Assembly (NCBI RefSeq): GCF_001613805.1
Contig: NZ_LPVY01000023.1
Coordinates: 1-64,000, forward strand
Origin: Thalassospira lucentensis
Lineage (GTDB): Bacteria; Pseudomonadota; Alphaproteobacteria; Rhodospirillales; Thalassospiraceae
Reading direction: 5' to 3'
DNA length: 64,000 nt
The notes under the pieces: model-generated
What the model saw: only the letters and a program-made list of their open reading frames with translations
What the model was told of the DNA's origin: nothing
The model's database searches: none
Position numbers and translations under genes: made by a program
In this document: in pieces, positions 5,701 to 17,765 of the stretch
Layout of the letters: every line of letters starts with the position of its first letter
How positions within the stretch are numbered: position 1 is the first letter of the stretch

Positions 5701-8637
5701 GTGGGTTATGTGGTCGCGGTTGGATTGGCGTGCTTATTTGGCGTATTATTCTTTATTCTTTTGATCACAATAATCCGTATGAAGTTAAAGCAAAGGGCCT
5801 CAAAAGCGAGGTTCGCGCTTGCGGTACTTAGCTCTATCTTGGCTTGTTTGGCTTTGGGCATATCCGCTGCCGGGATGTCTTTGGGAAGTATTGTCGCGCA
5901 CGCGATAACGCAATATTTTGGCATTGCTGATGTAGCTGACATCGGAAGTCGTCTTGGGCAGCTTGGGATTTTCGGGATGACAGCACTTGCGATTACAGCA
6001 ATTTGGCGTTTTGGGAGGGAAGCAGTTACTTCTTGGGAGGCCCCACCAAGAATGTCGGAGTTTGAGCTATCCAAGCATTTTGATCAAAACAGCCTATTAT
6101 TATTAGCCTATCAACAGTTTAAGCTAATGATCGAACGCAAGGAAGATGCGTTTACAAGCGAAGAGGCGCTGACATGGGAGCAGCGATCACCAGAGCTACC
6201 AAAGCCAGTCCCAAATCACGTGTTACTTCGAGATTTGTTTTGTTCGCAGCTAAAAGAGGCAACAATCCCGGATAATGGCTGGCGGGATCGATACAAGCTG
6301 TGGGTAGGCGAAGTTTATCAAGCGCTTTCAACCGAAACAGAGCCGCTGGTGCTGCTAATATTTGACGAAGAGCCGAGCCAAGAACAATTAGAACAGAGAG
6401 TTACTGAGCTTTACGATACACTTCAGGCTGGGGCGAACTGGAACATATTTGGTGTTTATAATGCGGGCCAAAGTGATGTTACACGCCGAAGAAAAATTGA
6501 TGTCAAATCTTTCTCAATTGAGTTGATTAGTAGTCGGGAACTCATTCTGGGTGGTTTGGATCTCCACAACTACGCAAGAGAAATAGTGCGACAATTTGAA
6601 GGTACAAAAGTAGGTGGTTTGGATGTGACTGTCGCGAATTCTTTTGTTCCGCTGGACGTCTACTCTGATGAAAACCGCGATGTTGTTGTAAAACTCGATG
6701 ACCTTCTTAAAGAGTGGGTGCAGGAAGATAGTAAACGCCACCTTTCCATAACTGGTGAATATGGCCAAGGTAAAAGTACTGCAATGTTGAAGTACTGTTA
6801 CGAATGGGCAAATAAATTTATCAGAACAGGTGATGTAGGTGAAAAAATTCCACTTTTAATAGAATTAAGAAGCAAAAGCCCTAGCGACGCGGATCCCATA
6901 GCACTTTTGTCGGTCTGGGGGGGGCGATACGGTTTGCTTGGTGATCGGGTTTATAACCTGATTAAAAGTGGTGGCGCCATAGTGATATTTGAAGGGTTTG
7001 ATGAACTGAAAAACTCAGGGCGTGCTTACGATAGGCACGAGCACTTCAATGCGCTGTGGAAGTTTGCATTTCCACAAACAAAAATTATTTTTACAGGTCG
7101 ACCGAATTTCTTTCTTAACCAAAAAGAAGTCAATCGTACCTTGCGCCGAAACGTAGCGCGAGCTGCTGCTGGGGCGGCATTTTCAGAAGTATGGTGCCTG
7201 AAGAAAATGACTCAATCTCAGGTGGCAGAAGCATGCAGAAATTTTCCAGATGACATTAAGCAAGGAATATTGAAAGCGTCACAAGAAAATCCGGACTTCC
7301 TTGAGATTGTTAGCAGGCCATCAATGTTGCCAGTTGTGGCAACGATATGGAAAGAAATAGTCAAACTAACTTCTGAAGGAGAACCTCTAACTGGAGCGAT
7401 CTTAGTCGAGAAATACCTTGAAGCTATTTTTACGAGGAAAGAAGCAGAGTTGGAGAGGGATGTTGTCGAGTTTGATGCGCCTGAAGGAGCAAGATATCTT
7501 GTGCTTCATAAATCAGTGCGAGAGCTATTAACATCCTGTGTCGCAATGAGGATGGCAGCTTTGGGAGGCAAAAACACGATCTCGCGTGTGCAAGTTACTG
7601 ATCTTGTTAAGGATACTTATGGAAATCTTAGAGAGTTGTGTCTCGCAAAAGGTGGTGTTGAGGAGGTTCTCAACTCATTTATGAAATTCGAAGAACAATA
7701 TAAGAATGAGACACTTAGTGACAAGGTTCAAATTATTGTTTCCGATGTCTGTAGTGCAGGAATACTGATTCCAGACCCTGTTGGGGGAGAGGATAATTTA
7801 AGATTCCCACACAAGCAATTTTTTGAATACTTGGTGTGTAAAGGTGCCTTGATGCAGTTAATGTTTCGTGAAAATCCGCTTACTTACTTGTTGATAGAAG
7901 CGGTTCGGAAAGAAAATTTGTATCAAGTGCTGTGGAATGAGCCAAACTCTATTAAATACATGGCGGAATGTGTCGGAAGTTCTGTTTCAGGCGAGTTCTT
8001 CTCAAGGTACACGATTGGAAACCGCTTATCTATCATCATATGGGGTTTCCATCTTTCACTAAAAGAAAAAATTAGAGATTTATTTAATAGAAGAAAAGAA
8101 TATTCTATAGAGGAAATAAAGAGCGTTTTGGTTCATTATCCGTCAATGATTTTTATTGATAGAAAAATGTTTTTTATGCGTACAGCTGCCCTTGTTTCTT
8201 CGGCCGCATTTGCGTTGTATTTTGGTTTTAAAGCATTTAGATGGTTTGATGAGGTGAATGATGAGGATATGTTGGTTTTTAATGTGTTTTCGTTTTCCGA
8301 GATAATTCTGAAGAATTTTCTTCAAGTAACCGCAGTTTTTATTCTGGCGATTTCATTTGTAATAACGACGATGGGGTCATCGATAAGGAACGATCTATAT
8401 TTTATTGTAGGATCCCCAAAGATGAGATTTTTGTTCGTTTTTTTGATGCTGAAATGGAATAAGGATGAAAACGAACTTTTGACATTGAGTCGTTTGTGTT
8501 CACATGTAAATTCGGCTTTGATTAATAGAACGTTAAATCCGCTTAGATCTCAGTCCGGGGAGGCTGATAGTCGAAATCCACATACAGCTCTTGCTGAAGA
8601 CTTCATCGACATTGACAGAACAAGCTCAAAATCTTGA
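5701..8637 (+). CDS. Membrane-anchored NACHT (STAND) NTPase, putative antiphage defence protein
   Basis: The protein is about 978 aa. GTG 5701 was chosen because GGGAGAG lies six bases upstream; ATG 5671 is in frame but lacks a ribosome site. Three hydrophobic segments (about residues 3-24, 36-62 and 83-100) precede an unrecognised alpha/beta region (about 120-300). A NACHT module follows: Walker A GEYGQGKST (352-360), Walker B IVIFEGFDEL (427-436) and the sensor-like KIIFTGRP. In Walker B the first acidic residue is Glu rather than the usual Asp. A helical region follows, then two more hydrophobic segments near 823-845 and 873-893. STAND NTPases oligomerise when they sense a ligand; bacterial NACHT proteins include phage-defence effectors. 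Here the effector would be the membrane part. The gene is far AT-richer than its neighbours and sits beside mobile-element debris, pointing to horizontal transfer. No partner gene adjoins it. Confidence 0.8.
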   Translation: MGYVVAVGLACLFGVLFFILLITIIRMKLKQRASKARFALAVLSSILACLALGISAAGMSLGSIVAHAITQYFGIADVADIGSRLGQLGIFGMTALAITAIWRFGREAVTSWEAPPRMSEFELSKHFDQNSLLLLAYQQFKLMIERKEDAFTSEEALTWEQRSPELPKPVPNHVLLRDLFCSQLKEATIPDNGWRDRYKLWVGEVYQALSTETEPLVLLIFDEEPSQEQLEQRVTELYDTLQAGANWNIFGVYNAGQSDVTRRRKIDVKSFSIELISSRELILGGLDLHNYAREIVRQFEGTKVGGLDVTVANSFVPLDVYSDENRDVVVKLDDLLKEWVQEDSKRHLSITGEYGQGKSTAMLKYCYEWANKFIRTGDVGEKIPLLIELRSKSPSDADPIALLSVWGGRYGLLGDRVYNLIKSGGAIVIFEGFDELKNSGRAYDRHEHFNALWKFAFPQTKIIFTGRPNFFLNQKEVNRTLRRNVARAAAGAAFSEVWCLKKMTQSQVAEACRNFPDDIKQGILKASQENPDFLEIVSRPSMLPVVATIWKEIVKLTSEGEPLTGAILVEKYLEAIFTRKEAELERDVVEFDAPEGARYLVLHKSVRELLTSCVAMRMAALGGKNTISRVQVTDLVKDTYGNLRELCLAKGGVEEVLNSFMKFEEQYKNETLSDKVQIIVSDVCSAGILIPDPVGGEDNLRFPHKQFFEYLVCKGALMQLMFRENPLTYLLIEAVRKENLYQVLWNEPNSIKYMAECVGSSVSGEFFSRYTIGNRLSIIIWGFHLSLKEKIRDLFNRRKEYSIEEIKSVLVHYPSMIFIDRKMFFMRTAALVSSAAFALYFGFKAFRWFDEVNDEDMLVFNVFSFSEIILKNFLQVTAVFILAISFVITTMGSSIRNDLYFIVGSPKMRFLFVFLMLKWNKDENELLTLSRLCSHVNSALINRTLNPLRSQSGEADSRNPHTALAEDFIDIDRTSSKS

Positions 8638-8660
8638 TGGTATTGAAGCTCTAGTTGTAT

Positions 8661-8698
8661 AAAAACACCCCCAGCCTCACGACCGGGGGTGTTCGTTT
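8661..8698. terminator. Terminator between the NACHT gene and katG
   Basis: AACACCCCC (8664-8672) pairs with GGGGGTGTT (8685-8693). An A-run precedes it and T-rich sequence follows, so it can serve both convergent genes. Confidence 0.75.
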
Positions 8699-8747
8699 GT
8701 CAGAGCCCGAAAGCTACAATCCAGATCATCTCAAAGGCACGCAACCC

Positions 8748-11432
<2,685 letters not shown>

Positions 11433-12374
11433 ATGGACGGGTCCGATCAGGCGATGCCCGATATCGCCTATAGCCCGATGCCCGACGAAGCAGGCATCCG
11501 TGACTTCATAGCCACATGCGACCGGTTTTATCCGCCCGATGCGGTTGCCGCTGATATTGCGCAGCAACGCAAATGGTATGGCGCCCTTTGCGATGCCTTT
11601 GCCTATCCCCATCCGCCGGGGCTTCTGACCTGTGATGATCATATTGCCGGGGTGGCGGTCAGGATTTATCGTCCGGCGAAAATCAGAACAACGCGGAAGT
11701 TGCTTTACCTGCATGGTGGCGGGTTTATCGTCGGGTCGCTGGATAGCCATGATGCGATCTGTGCCGAGATTGCCGAGGCGGCGGGCGCGGAAATGATATC
11801 GGTCGATTACCGGCTGGCCCCCGAACATATCTGGCCGGCCGCACATCAGGATGCGTTTGCGGTTGCGCGCGATGTGCTGTCGCATGGTGCGGAGGTCGTC
11901 CTGATTGGCGATAGTGCCGGGGCGACATTGGCCGGCGGGCTTGCGATCCGGGCGCGCGACGAGGGGCTTGGCGCGGGGGTTGTCGGGCAGGTCCTGATTT
12001 ATCCGGCCCTTGGTGGTGATCTTGGCTGGCCATCCTATGGGCAGATGGCATCCGCCCCCGGTTTAAGCACCGATGATGTGATTTATTATCGCGATGTCCT
12101 GAAGGCGCCGATGGATGATCCGGTGGCCTATCCGTTATCGGCAGAGGATCTGCGCGGGTTGCCGCCCACCTATATCACCGCGGCCTATTTTGATCCGCTG
12201 CGCGATGACGGGCGGGAATATACCGCGCGCCTTGCCCGGGCCGGGATTGATGTGACGTACCGCGAGGAACCGCAAATGATCCATGGCTGGCTGCGTGCGC
12301 GGCATATGAGCGACGGGGCGGCGGACGGATTTAAATTCCTGTGTGATGCGATAAGGCGCATGGCGGCAGAATAG
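11433..12374 (+). CDS. HSL-family alpha/beta hydrolase (esterase)
   Basis: The 313-aa product has the hormone-sensitive-lipase family oxyanion-hole motif (YLHGGGFIVGS), the nucleophile elbow GDSAGA, an acid region PTYITAAYFDPLRDDG, and a C-terminal His in EEPQMIHGW. This completes a Ser-Asp-His triad. Such enzymes hydrolyse short-chain esters or lactones in the cytoplasm. ATG 11433 was preferred because GGGGAAG precedes it; the frame opens 30 codons earlier at ATG 11343, which has a poorer site. It appears monocistronic. The physiological substrate cannot be inferred. Confidence 0.85.
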   Translation: MDGSDQAMPDIAYSPMPDEAGIRDFIATCDRFYPPDAVAADIAQQRKWYGALCDAFAYPHPPGLLTCDDHIAGVAVRIYRPAKIRTTRKLLYLHGGGFIVGSLDSHDAICAEIAEAAGAEMISVDYRLAPEHIWPAAHQDAFAVARDVLSHGAEVVLIGDSAGATLAGGLAIRARDEGLGAGVVGQVLIYPALGGDLGWPSYGQMASAPGLSTDDVIYYRDVLKAPMDDPVAYPLSAEDLRGLPPTYITAAYFDPLRDDGREYTARLARAGIDVTYREEPQMIHGWLRARHMSDGAADGFKFLCDAIRRMAAE

Positions 12375-12644
12375 TTCTACGGCATAATAATGTGCCGGAT
12401 ATTGCCGCGAATTTGTGCGCAATATGAAATGATCCGGATTTAATGGGTCCGCTAGATCGCCAGAATTATTTGGCGGTTTCTTCTGGTTGATTATCGCGGT
12501 TTGGTATCTGTATTCATCTGTTGCGGGAAATCCGCCGGTGATGAGTGTTTTGATAATTTCCTGTTCTGGTGATAGTCTTTGTCGCCTCATCTGTTTCGAA
12601 GGTGTGTTTTGCCCGTTAGGGCACCCGTAGAACGGAGGCAGGGA

Positions 12645-13058
12645 ATGTATCGCAAGATCATGGTACCCGTGGATCTGACGCATATCGACAAGCTGGAAAA
12701 GGCGCTTTCGACGGCGGCGGATCTGGCAAAGCATTACGATGCCAAAATCTGCTTTTTCGGGGTTGGAACCAATACCCCATCCCCGATTGCGCATACGCCA
12801 GCAGAATATGATCGCAAAATGGCGGCCTTTGCCGAAGAGCAGGCCAAGAAGACCGGTATCGAATGTTCGGGCATGACCCGCATTTCACACGATCCGGCGA
12901 TTGATCTGAGTGAAATCATTGTTGATGCGGCAACAGAGGCCAAGGCGGATGTGATCGTCATGGCGTCGCACGTGCCGGGTATTGCGGATCATATTTTTGC
13001 ATCCCACGGCGGATATGTTGCGTCGCATTGGGATCATTCCGTGTTTCTGGTGCGTTAA
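12645..13058 (+). CDS. Universal stress protein (UspA fold)
   Basis: The 137-aa single-domain protein opens with the Usp first strand MYRKIMVPVDLTH and ends with VIVMASHVPG plus a C-terminal SVFLVR strand. The usual ATP-binding signature (G-x2-G-x9-G-S/T) is altered here: the loop reads ASHGGYVASH, so nucleotide binding is uncertain. GGAGG lies just upstream of the ATG. It is followed 65 bp later by the BCCT transporter on the same strand. Usp proteins often pair with osmolyte transporters and may modulate them, which fits this arrangement but is inference. Confidence 0.88.
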   Translation: MYRKIMVPVDLTHIDKLEKALSTAADLAKHYDAKICFFGVGTNTPSPIAHTPAEYDRKMAAFAEEQAKKTGIECSGMTRISHDPAIDLSEIIVDAATEAKADVIVMASHVPGIADHIFASHGGYVASHWDHSVFLVR

Positions 13059-13123
13059 TAGCAGGCAAACCGGACAGATGCGGCCAGGGGTGGCCGCAAA
13101 ATTGCTTTTCAAGGGAGATTTTC

Positions 13124-14755
13124 ATGGGATCGAATGCCGAGACGGGCATTGAAAGCCCGGATGGTGCGGCCAATCCGATCGATACCGAATATGAAATCGG
13201 ACAGGATAACATCACCACACAGATCGGGCCGTTTGGCCTTGATATTCATAACCCGGTATTCCTGATTTCGGGGTTATCGATTGTTGCATTCGTGTTTTTC
13301 ACACTGGCCTTTCAGGAAAGTGTCGGGCCGATGTTCAATGACCTTCGGGGCTGGCTGACATCGACCTTTGACTGGTTCTTCCTGTCGGTGGCGAATGTTT
13401 TCGTTTTGCTGTGTCTGTTTCTGATTGTCTCGCCGCTGGGCAAGGTCCGGCTGGGCGGGCAGGATGCGACACCGGATTATTCCTATAGCGGCTGGTTTGC
13501 CATGCTGTTTGCGGCCGGGATGGGGATCGGCCTTATGTTTTATGGCGTGTCCGAGCCGATTTCGCACTTTACCACATCAATGGGCGGTGCGACGGTCGGT
13601 GATGGCGGGGCGCGCACGGACTGGGCACCGCTTGGCGGGGCGATGGGCAATGCGGACGGTGCCTTTGACCTTGGCATGGCGGCGACGATTTTCCACTGGG
13701 GGCTTCACCCGTGGGCGATCTATGCCACGGTGGCGCTGGCATTGGCGCTGTTTTCGTTTAACAAGGGCCTGCCGCTTACCATGCGGTCGGTGTTTTATCC
13801 GATCTTTGGCGAGCGTGTCTGGGGCTGGACCGGGCATGTGATTGATATTCTGGCGGTGTTTGCCACCCTGTTCGGGCTTGCGACGTCGCTTGGTTTTGGT
13901 GCGGAACAGGCCAATGCCGGGCTTGAATTCCTGTTTGGCATTCCGGTTACGGACGGATCGAAGGTTGTCCTGATTATCGCGATTACCGGGGTTGCGCTGA
14001 TTTCGGTTCTGGCCGGGCTTGATGCCGGGGTCAAACGGCTTTCGGAAATCAATATGGTTCTGGCGGCATTGCTTTTGCTGTTTGTCGTGCTGGTCGGGCC
14101 GACCATGGATATCATCAAGGGCTTTTTCACAAGTCTTGTCGCCTATGTCGAATATCTTCCGGCGCTTTCGAACCCGGTCGGGCGTGAGGATACCAATTTC
14201 AGCCAGGGCTGGACGTCGTTTTACTGGGCGTGGTGGATTTCCTGGTCGCCGTTTGTCGGCATGTTCATTGCGCGCGTGTCGCGCGGCCGGACGGTGCGGG
14301 AATTCATTACCTGTGTCCTGATCATTCCGTCGCTGGTGTGTGTGCTGTGGATGACGGCATTTGGCGGAACGGCGGTGCATATGGTCAATGAAGGCGTGCA
14401 GGCGATTGCCGATGCGGCGCTTCCGATCAAGCTGTTTAGCATGCTTGAAGCCCTGCCGTTGCATGCGATCACGTCCTTTATCGGGATTGTTCTGGTGATC
14501 GTGTTCTTTGTGACCTCGTCCGATTCCGGGTCGCTGGTGATCGATACCATCACCGCGGGCGGCAAGGTCGACGCGCCGGTGCCCCAGCGGGTTTTCTGGT
14601 GCACGTTTGAAGGGCTGGTGGCGATTGCGCTGCTGCTGGGCGGGGGGCTTGGCTCCCTGCAGGCGATGGCGGTTTCAACCGGGTTCCCGTTTGCCATCGT
14701 GCTTCTGCTGGCGTGTTATTCCATCATTCAGGGATTGCGCAGCGAGCCGCGATAG
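13124..14755 (+). CDS. BCCT-family betaine/choline/carnitine transporter
   Basis: The 543-aa inner-membrane protein has about twelve hydrophobic segments. The BCCT signatures are present: GMGIGLMFYGVSEPI in an early segment and HWGLHPWAIYA, with the Trp-rich substrate cage region in the middle (FYWAWWISWSPFVGMFIARVSRG). The family imports quaternary ammonium osmoprotectants with sodium or protons. ATG 13124 follows AAGGGAGA at good spacing; the frame is open further upstream into the Usp gene. Long N- or C-terminal osmosensory tails are absent. It is likely co-transcribed with the preceding Usp gene and ends at the strong terminator 14775-14807. Confidence 0.93.
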   Translation: MGSNAETGIESPDGAANPIDTEYEIGQDNITTQIGPFGLDIHNPVFLISGLSIVAFVFFTLAFQESVGPMFNDLRGWLTSTFDWFFLSVANVFVLLCLFLIVSPLGKVRLGGQDATPDYSYSGWFAMLFAAGMGIGLMFYGVSEPISHFTTSMGGATVGDGGARTDWAPLGGAMGNADGAFDLGMAATIFHWGLHPWAIYATVALALALFSFNKGLPLTMRSVFYPIFGERVWGWTGHVIDILAVFATLFGLATSLGFGAEQANAGLEFLFGIPVTDGSKVVLIIAITGVALISVLAGLDAGVKRLSEINMVLAALLLLFVVLVGPTMDIIKGFFTSLVAYVEYLPALSNPVGREDTNFSQGWTSFYWAWWISWSPFVGMFIARVSRGRTVREFITCVLIIPSLVCVLWMTAFGGTAVHMVNEGVQAIADAALPIKLFSMLEALPLHAITSFIGIVLVIVFFVTSSDSGSLVIDTITAGGKVDAPVPQRVFWCTFEGLVAIALLLGGGLGSLQAMAVSTGFPFAIVLLLACYSIIQGLRSEPR

Positions 14756-14774
14756 GTTGCCGACAGACCAACGC

Positions 14775-14807
14775 AAAAGGGGCGCAGATCACTGCGCCCC
14801 TTTTTAC
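14775..14807. terminator. Bidirectional terminator
   Basis: AAAAGGGGCGCAG pairs with CTGCGCCCCTTTT around a 4-base loop, between the convergent BCCT and META genes. Confidence 0.88.
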
Positions 14808-14831
14808 GGGTTCGTGTGATCCCCGTCCTGC

Positions 14832-15296
14832 CTATGGCTGGATCGGCTCGAACGTCATGATGGATTTGGCGCTGCCATCCACCAGCATCAGGTCGCCGTC
14901 CTGTACTTTCCAGCCCTTTACATCTGCCATGGCGGCGATAAAGGCATCCTCGATCTCCATCGCGTCTTCCATGCACATCATTTTGGTGCTGCCGAGCGGG
15001 GAGACATCAAGGGCGGTGTCCTTGCGGGTGTAACTGCCGAAATAGCGGTTGCAGCCGGTCGACCCGGCAATTTTCCCGTCATTGGTAAAGTTGACGCTGG
15101 CCAGGATCGGGGTCATCGGGGTCAGGCTTTTGTCTTTCGCCTCAATTCGCATCAGCTGCCAGTCGCGACCGGCGATGGCCGACCAGTCGGCGGGTGATTT
15201 TTCCTCGGCCGGTTTGGTTGTGGCAGCACAACCGGCAAGCCACAGGCTGCTGGCGATGCCAAATGCCGCGAAGGTTAATGAGGTTACTTTGCGCAT
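14832..15296 (-). CDS. META-domain (HslJ-like) lipoprotein
   Basis: The 154-aa protein has a lipoprotein signal ending in the lipobox LAGC (Cys about residue 23). One META domain follows: AGRDWQLMRIEAK at the start, then FTNDGKIAGSTGCNRYFGSY, the family's hallmark GxxGCNRY motif, then MMCMEDAMEIEDAF. Such proteins are envelope lipoproteins linked in other bacteria with heat or antibiotic stress; the molecular role is unknown. It is monocistronic and converges on the BCCT gene. Confidence 0.88.
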   Translation of the reverse strand: MRKVTSLTFAAFGIASSLWLAGCAATTKPAEEKSPADWSAIAGRDWQLMRIEAKDKSLTPMTPILASVNFTNDGKIAGSTGCNRYFGSYTRKDTALDVSPLGSTKMMCMEDAMEIEDAFIAAMADVKGWKVQDGDLMLVDGSAKSIMTFEPIQP

Positions 15297-15556
15297 TCGA
15301 AATATCCTGTGTTTGGAATCTGTCCCGGTCGGACTGCCGCGTTTCGGGCAGCGTGAACCGTGGCGGGATACTCATACGACTTTGCGGCGAAATTTTAGCA
15401 TATTCGAGCGCCGGTTTTATAGTGCTGTCGTAGGGGTTTGGCCGAATGGTTTTGCAGGGTTGCGGTGCACAAGACCTTTGCGTCGGGGCATTCGCGCGGC
15501 TAATGTATCCGGGCCCGCCACCATTATCTTCCCGCCACTATCTTAAGGTCATCATC

Positions 15557-16549
15557 ATGAAGCTTGCCCTGTCTGACGCACATGCGCTTGTGTGCAATAC
15601 CCTGCTGCGCTGCAACGTTGATCCCGACAATGCCGGATCGGTTGCAACCGCCCTGGTCACCGCCGAGGCCGCAGGACAGGGCGGGCATGGTTTGCGCCGC
15701 GTTCCGGCCTATGCCGCGCAGGCGCGTGCCGGCAAGGTTGACGGGCATGCCAAGCCGGTGGCCGATCAGCCGTTTCCGGCCGTTTTGCGGATTGATGCGC
15801 AGTTCGGTTTTGCCTATCCGGCGCTTGATCTGATGATCGAACGATTGCCCGATATTGCGCGCAGTCAGGGGATTGCGATTGCGGCAATCCATAAATCGCA
15901 CCATGCCGGGGTGATGGGACTTACGGTGGAAAAGCTGGCCGAGGCGGGATTGGCGGCGATGATGTTTGCCAATGCCCCGGCGGCAATGGCGCCGTGGGGT
16001 GGCCGCCGTCCGATGTTTGGCACCAACCCGATTGCCTTTGCCACCCCGATTGGCGATGGCGATCCGATCGTGATTGATCTGGCACTATCGAAGGTCGCGC
16101 GCGGCAAGATCATGGCTGCCAAGCAGAAGGGCGTTCCGATCCCCGATGACTGGGCATTTGATGCGGATGGCAATCCGACGACGGACGCGGTCAAGGCGCT
16201 TGAGGGAACGATGGTTCCGGCCGGCGGGGTCAAGGGCGCGGCCCTTGCCATGATGGTTGAAATGCTGGCCGCCGGATTGACCGGCGCGCAGTTCGGGCAT
16301 CAGTCATCGTCGCTGTTTGATGACAAGGGCGCACCACCGGCATTGGGTCAGATGGTGATTGCCATTGATCCGGTTGCGGTCGGCGGGGCGGGGATCATTG
16401 ATCATTTGCGCTATATTGCAGATGAAATCGCGCTTGAGGAAACCGTGCGGTTGCCGGGGCGGCGCGGGCAGAATGCGCGCCGGGATGCGGAAATTCAGGG
16501 CCTTGATATCGAAGATGATGTCATTGCCGCGATTGAGGCGATCAAGTAA
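15557..16549 (+). CDS. Malate/L-lactate dehydrogenase-family oxidoreductase (Ldh2/YlbC type)
   Basis: The 330-aa product matches the NAD(P)-dependent family of malate/sulfolactate/ureidoglycolate dehydrogenases and delta1-piperideine-2-carboxylate reductases, not the classical Rossmann LDHs. Visible hallmarks are GGHGLRRVPAYAAQ near the N-terminus, IAAIHKSHHAGVMG with the active-site His pair, and RPMFGTNPIAFATP. ATG 15557 begins at the family start; the frame runs upstream without protein character. Substrate choice within the family is open. It is followed by a strong terminator and stands alone. Confidence 0.85.
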   Translation: MKLALSDAHALVCNTLLRCNVDPDNAGSVATALVTAEAAGQGGHGLRRVPAYAAQARAGKVDGHAKPVADQPFPAVLRIDAQFGFAYPALDLMIERLPDIARSQGIAIAAIHKSHHAGVMGLTVEKLAEAGLAAMMFANAPAAMAPWGGRRPMFGTNPIAFATPIGDGDPIVIDLALSKVARGKIMAAKQKGVPIPDDWAFDADGNPTTDAVKALEGTMVPAGGVKGAALAMMVEMLAAGLTGAQFGHQSSSLFDDKGAPPALGQMVIAIDPVAVGGAGIIDHLRYIADEIALEETVRLPGRRGQNARRDAEIQGLDIEDDVIAAIEAIK

Positions 16550-16578
16550 ATCCATCCGCGATCAGGCGCAATACAAGG

Positions 16579-16610
16579 CCCCGGCAGTTTCTTTCTGTCG
16601 GGGTTTTTCG
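16579..16610 (+). terminator. Rho-independent terminator
   Basis: CCCCGGCAG (16579-16587) pairs with CTGTCGGGG (16595-16603), allowing one G-T pair, followed by TTTTT. Confidence 0.85.
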
Positions 16611-16703
16611 TTTTTTGGCCCGTCCATATCCATATTTGTGAACGCGGTCACAAGTAATAATTGAATTATTACATTTTTATTTCTTGGCAGGCCGGTTTTT
16701 TAT

Positions 16704-16730
16704 TTGATGTATATCTTGATGTATAGACAA
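16704..16730 (+). promoter_or_regulatory. Candidate PhnF operator upstream of phnC
   Basis: Two tandem TTGATGTATA units are visible, the second continuing as TGTATAGACA (16720-16729). The same TGTATAGAC element occurs, inverted, in the phnG-phnF gap at 27572-27581. PhnF-type GntR regulators bind TATAGAC-like half sites. Assignment is by shared motif and context. Confidence 0.5.
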
Positions 16731-16773
16731 GTTTGATTGTTGTCGGTGAAATGAAGGCGTCGTAATCATCGAA

Positions 16774-16791
16774 CTGTAACATCACCGTCAC
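16774..16791 (+). promoter_or_regulatory. Pho-box-like site upstream of phnC
   Basis: CTGTAAC-ATCA-CCGTCAC has the 7-4-7 direct-repeat layout of the PhoB box (CTGTCAT-N4-CTGTCAC). It matches 5 of 7 and 6 of 7 bases and lies about 60 bp before the phnC start. It suggests induction by phosphate starvation. Confidence 0.55.
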
Positions 16792-16851
16792 CATAGAGTC
16801 GCGGATTGTGCGTAGCTTCTTGACCAGCGAAACACAAGCAGGCGGACTTTA

Positions 16852-17691
16852 ATGCTGGTCGTAGACATATCCGGACTGAACAAGAGCTTCTCGCGCGATA
16901 AGCGGGCATTGAACAATGTCAGTTTACAGGTTCGCGAGGGCGAGATGGTCGCGCTGATCGGGGCGTCCGGTTCGGGCAAATCCACCCTTATCCGTCATAT
17001 TGCCGGTTTGCTGCGCGGGGATCGCGATGGCGGCAAGATCGAAGTATTCGGTGAAGTCATCCAGCAGAATGGTCGTATTGCCCGGGGTGCGCGCAAGGTG
17101 CGTGCCGATATCGGCGTTGTGTTTCAGCAATTCAATCTGGTCAGCCGCCTGACGGTTCTGACCAATGTTCTGACCGGGATGCTGGGCCGTGTGCCTGCGT
17201 GGCGCGGGTCACTATGCCTGTTTACCAAGGCTGAGCGCATGCGAGCGATGACGGCGTTAAAACGCGTCGGTATCGATAGCCATGCGACAAAGAAGGCCCG
17301 CAATCTTTCGGGTGGGCAGCAGCAGCGTGCGGCGATTGCGCGCACGATTACGCAGGGTGCGCGTCTTATTCTGGCCGACGAGCCGATTGCATCCCTTGAC
17401 CCGGCGTCATCGCGCAAGGTGATGAACACGCTGGATCGGGTGAACCGCGAAGACAATGTCACCGTGATCGTGTCGCTGCATCAGGTCGATTATGCCCGTG
17501 ATTATTGCGCACGCACCATTGCGATGCGCGATGGCGCGGTCGTGTTTGACGGGCCATCCACTGAACTGACGCCGGAGTTCCTGCGCGAACTTTACGGCGA
17601 ATATTCTTCCGAGCTTTTCGCGTCTGCCCCGGATGACGTTCCGGCAAAGAGCAGGGTCGCGGAGAAGGATCTGGCTTTCGTTTCAAGCTAG
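16852..17691 (+). CDS. phnC: Phosphonate ABC transporter, ATP-binding protein
   Basis: The 279-aa ATPase energises phosphonate import through PhnE. It shows Walker A GASGSGKST near residue 40, a Q-loop (VVFQQFNLVSRLTVL), the ABC signature LSGGQQQRAA and Walker B LILADEP with an H-loop (IVSLHQVDYA). The RLTVLTNVLTGMLGR segment is typical of PhnC. It is the first gene of a rightward operon, phnC-phnD-phnE plus two accessory genes, and lies directly downstream of the Pho-box-like and PhnF-like sites. Confidence 0.96.
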   Translation: MLVVDISGLNKSFSRDKRALNNVSLQVREGEMVALIGASGSGKSTLIRHIAGLLRGDRDGGKIEVFGEVIQQNGRIARGARKVRADIGVVFQQFNLVSRLTVLTNVLTGMLGRVPAWRGSLCLFTKAERMRAMTALKRVGIDSHATKKARNLSGGQQQRAAIARTITQGARLILADEPIASLDPASSRKVMNTLDRVNREDNVTVIVSLHQVDYARDYCARTIAMRDGAVVFDGPSTELTPEFLRELYGEYSSELFASAPDDVPAKSRVAEKDLAFVSS

Positions 17692-17765
17692 ATCAGGACG
17701 ATTTCTCTCTGCCTTACATCTCTTTTTATTTCACCTCTACCAACCAACCTGACGGGGGACTTCCC

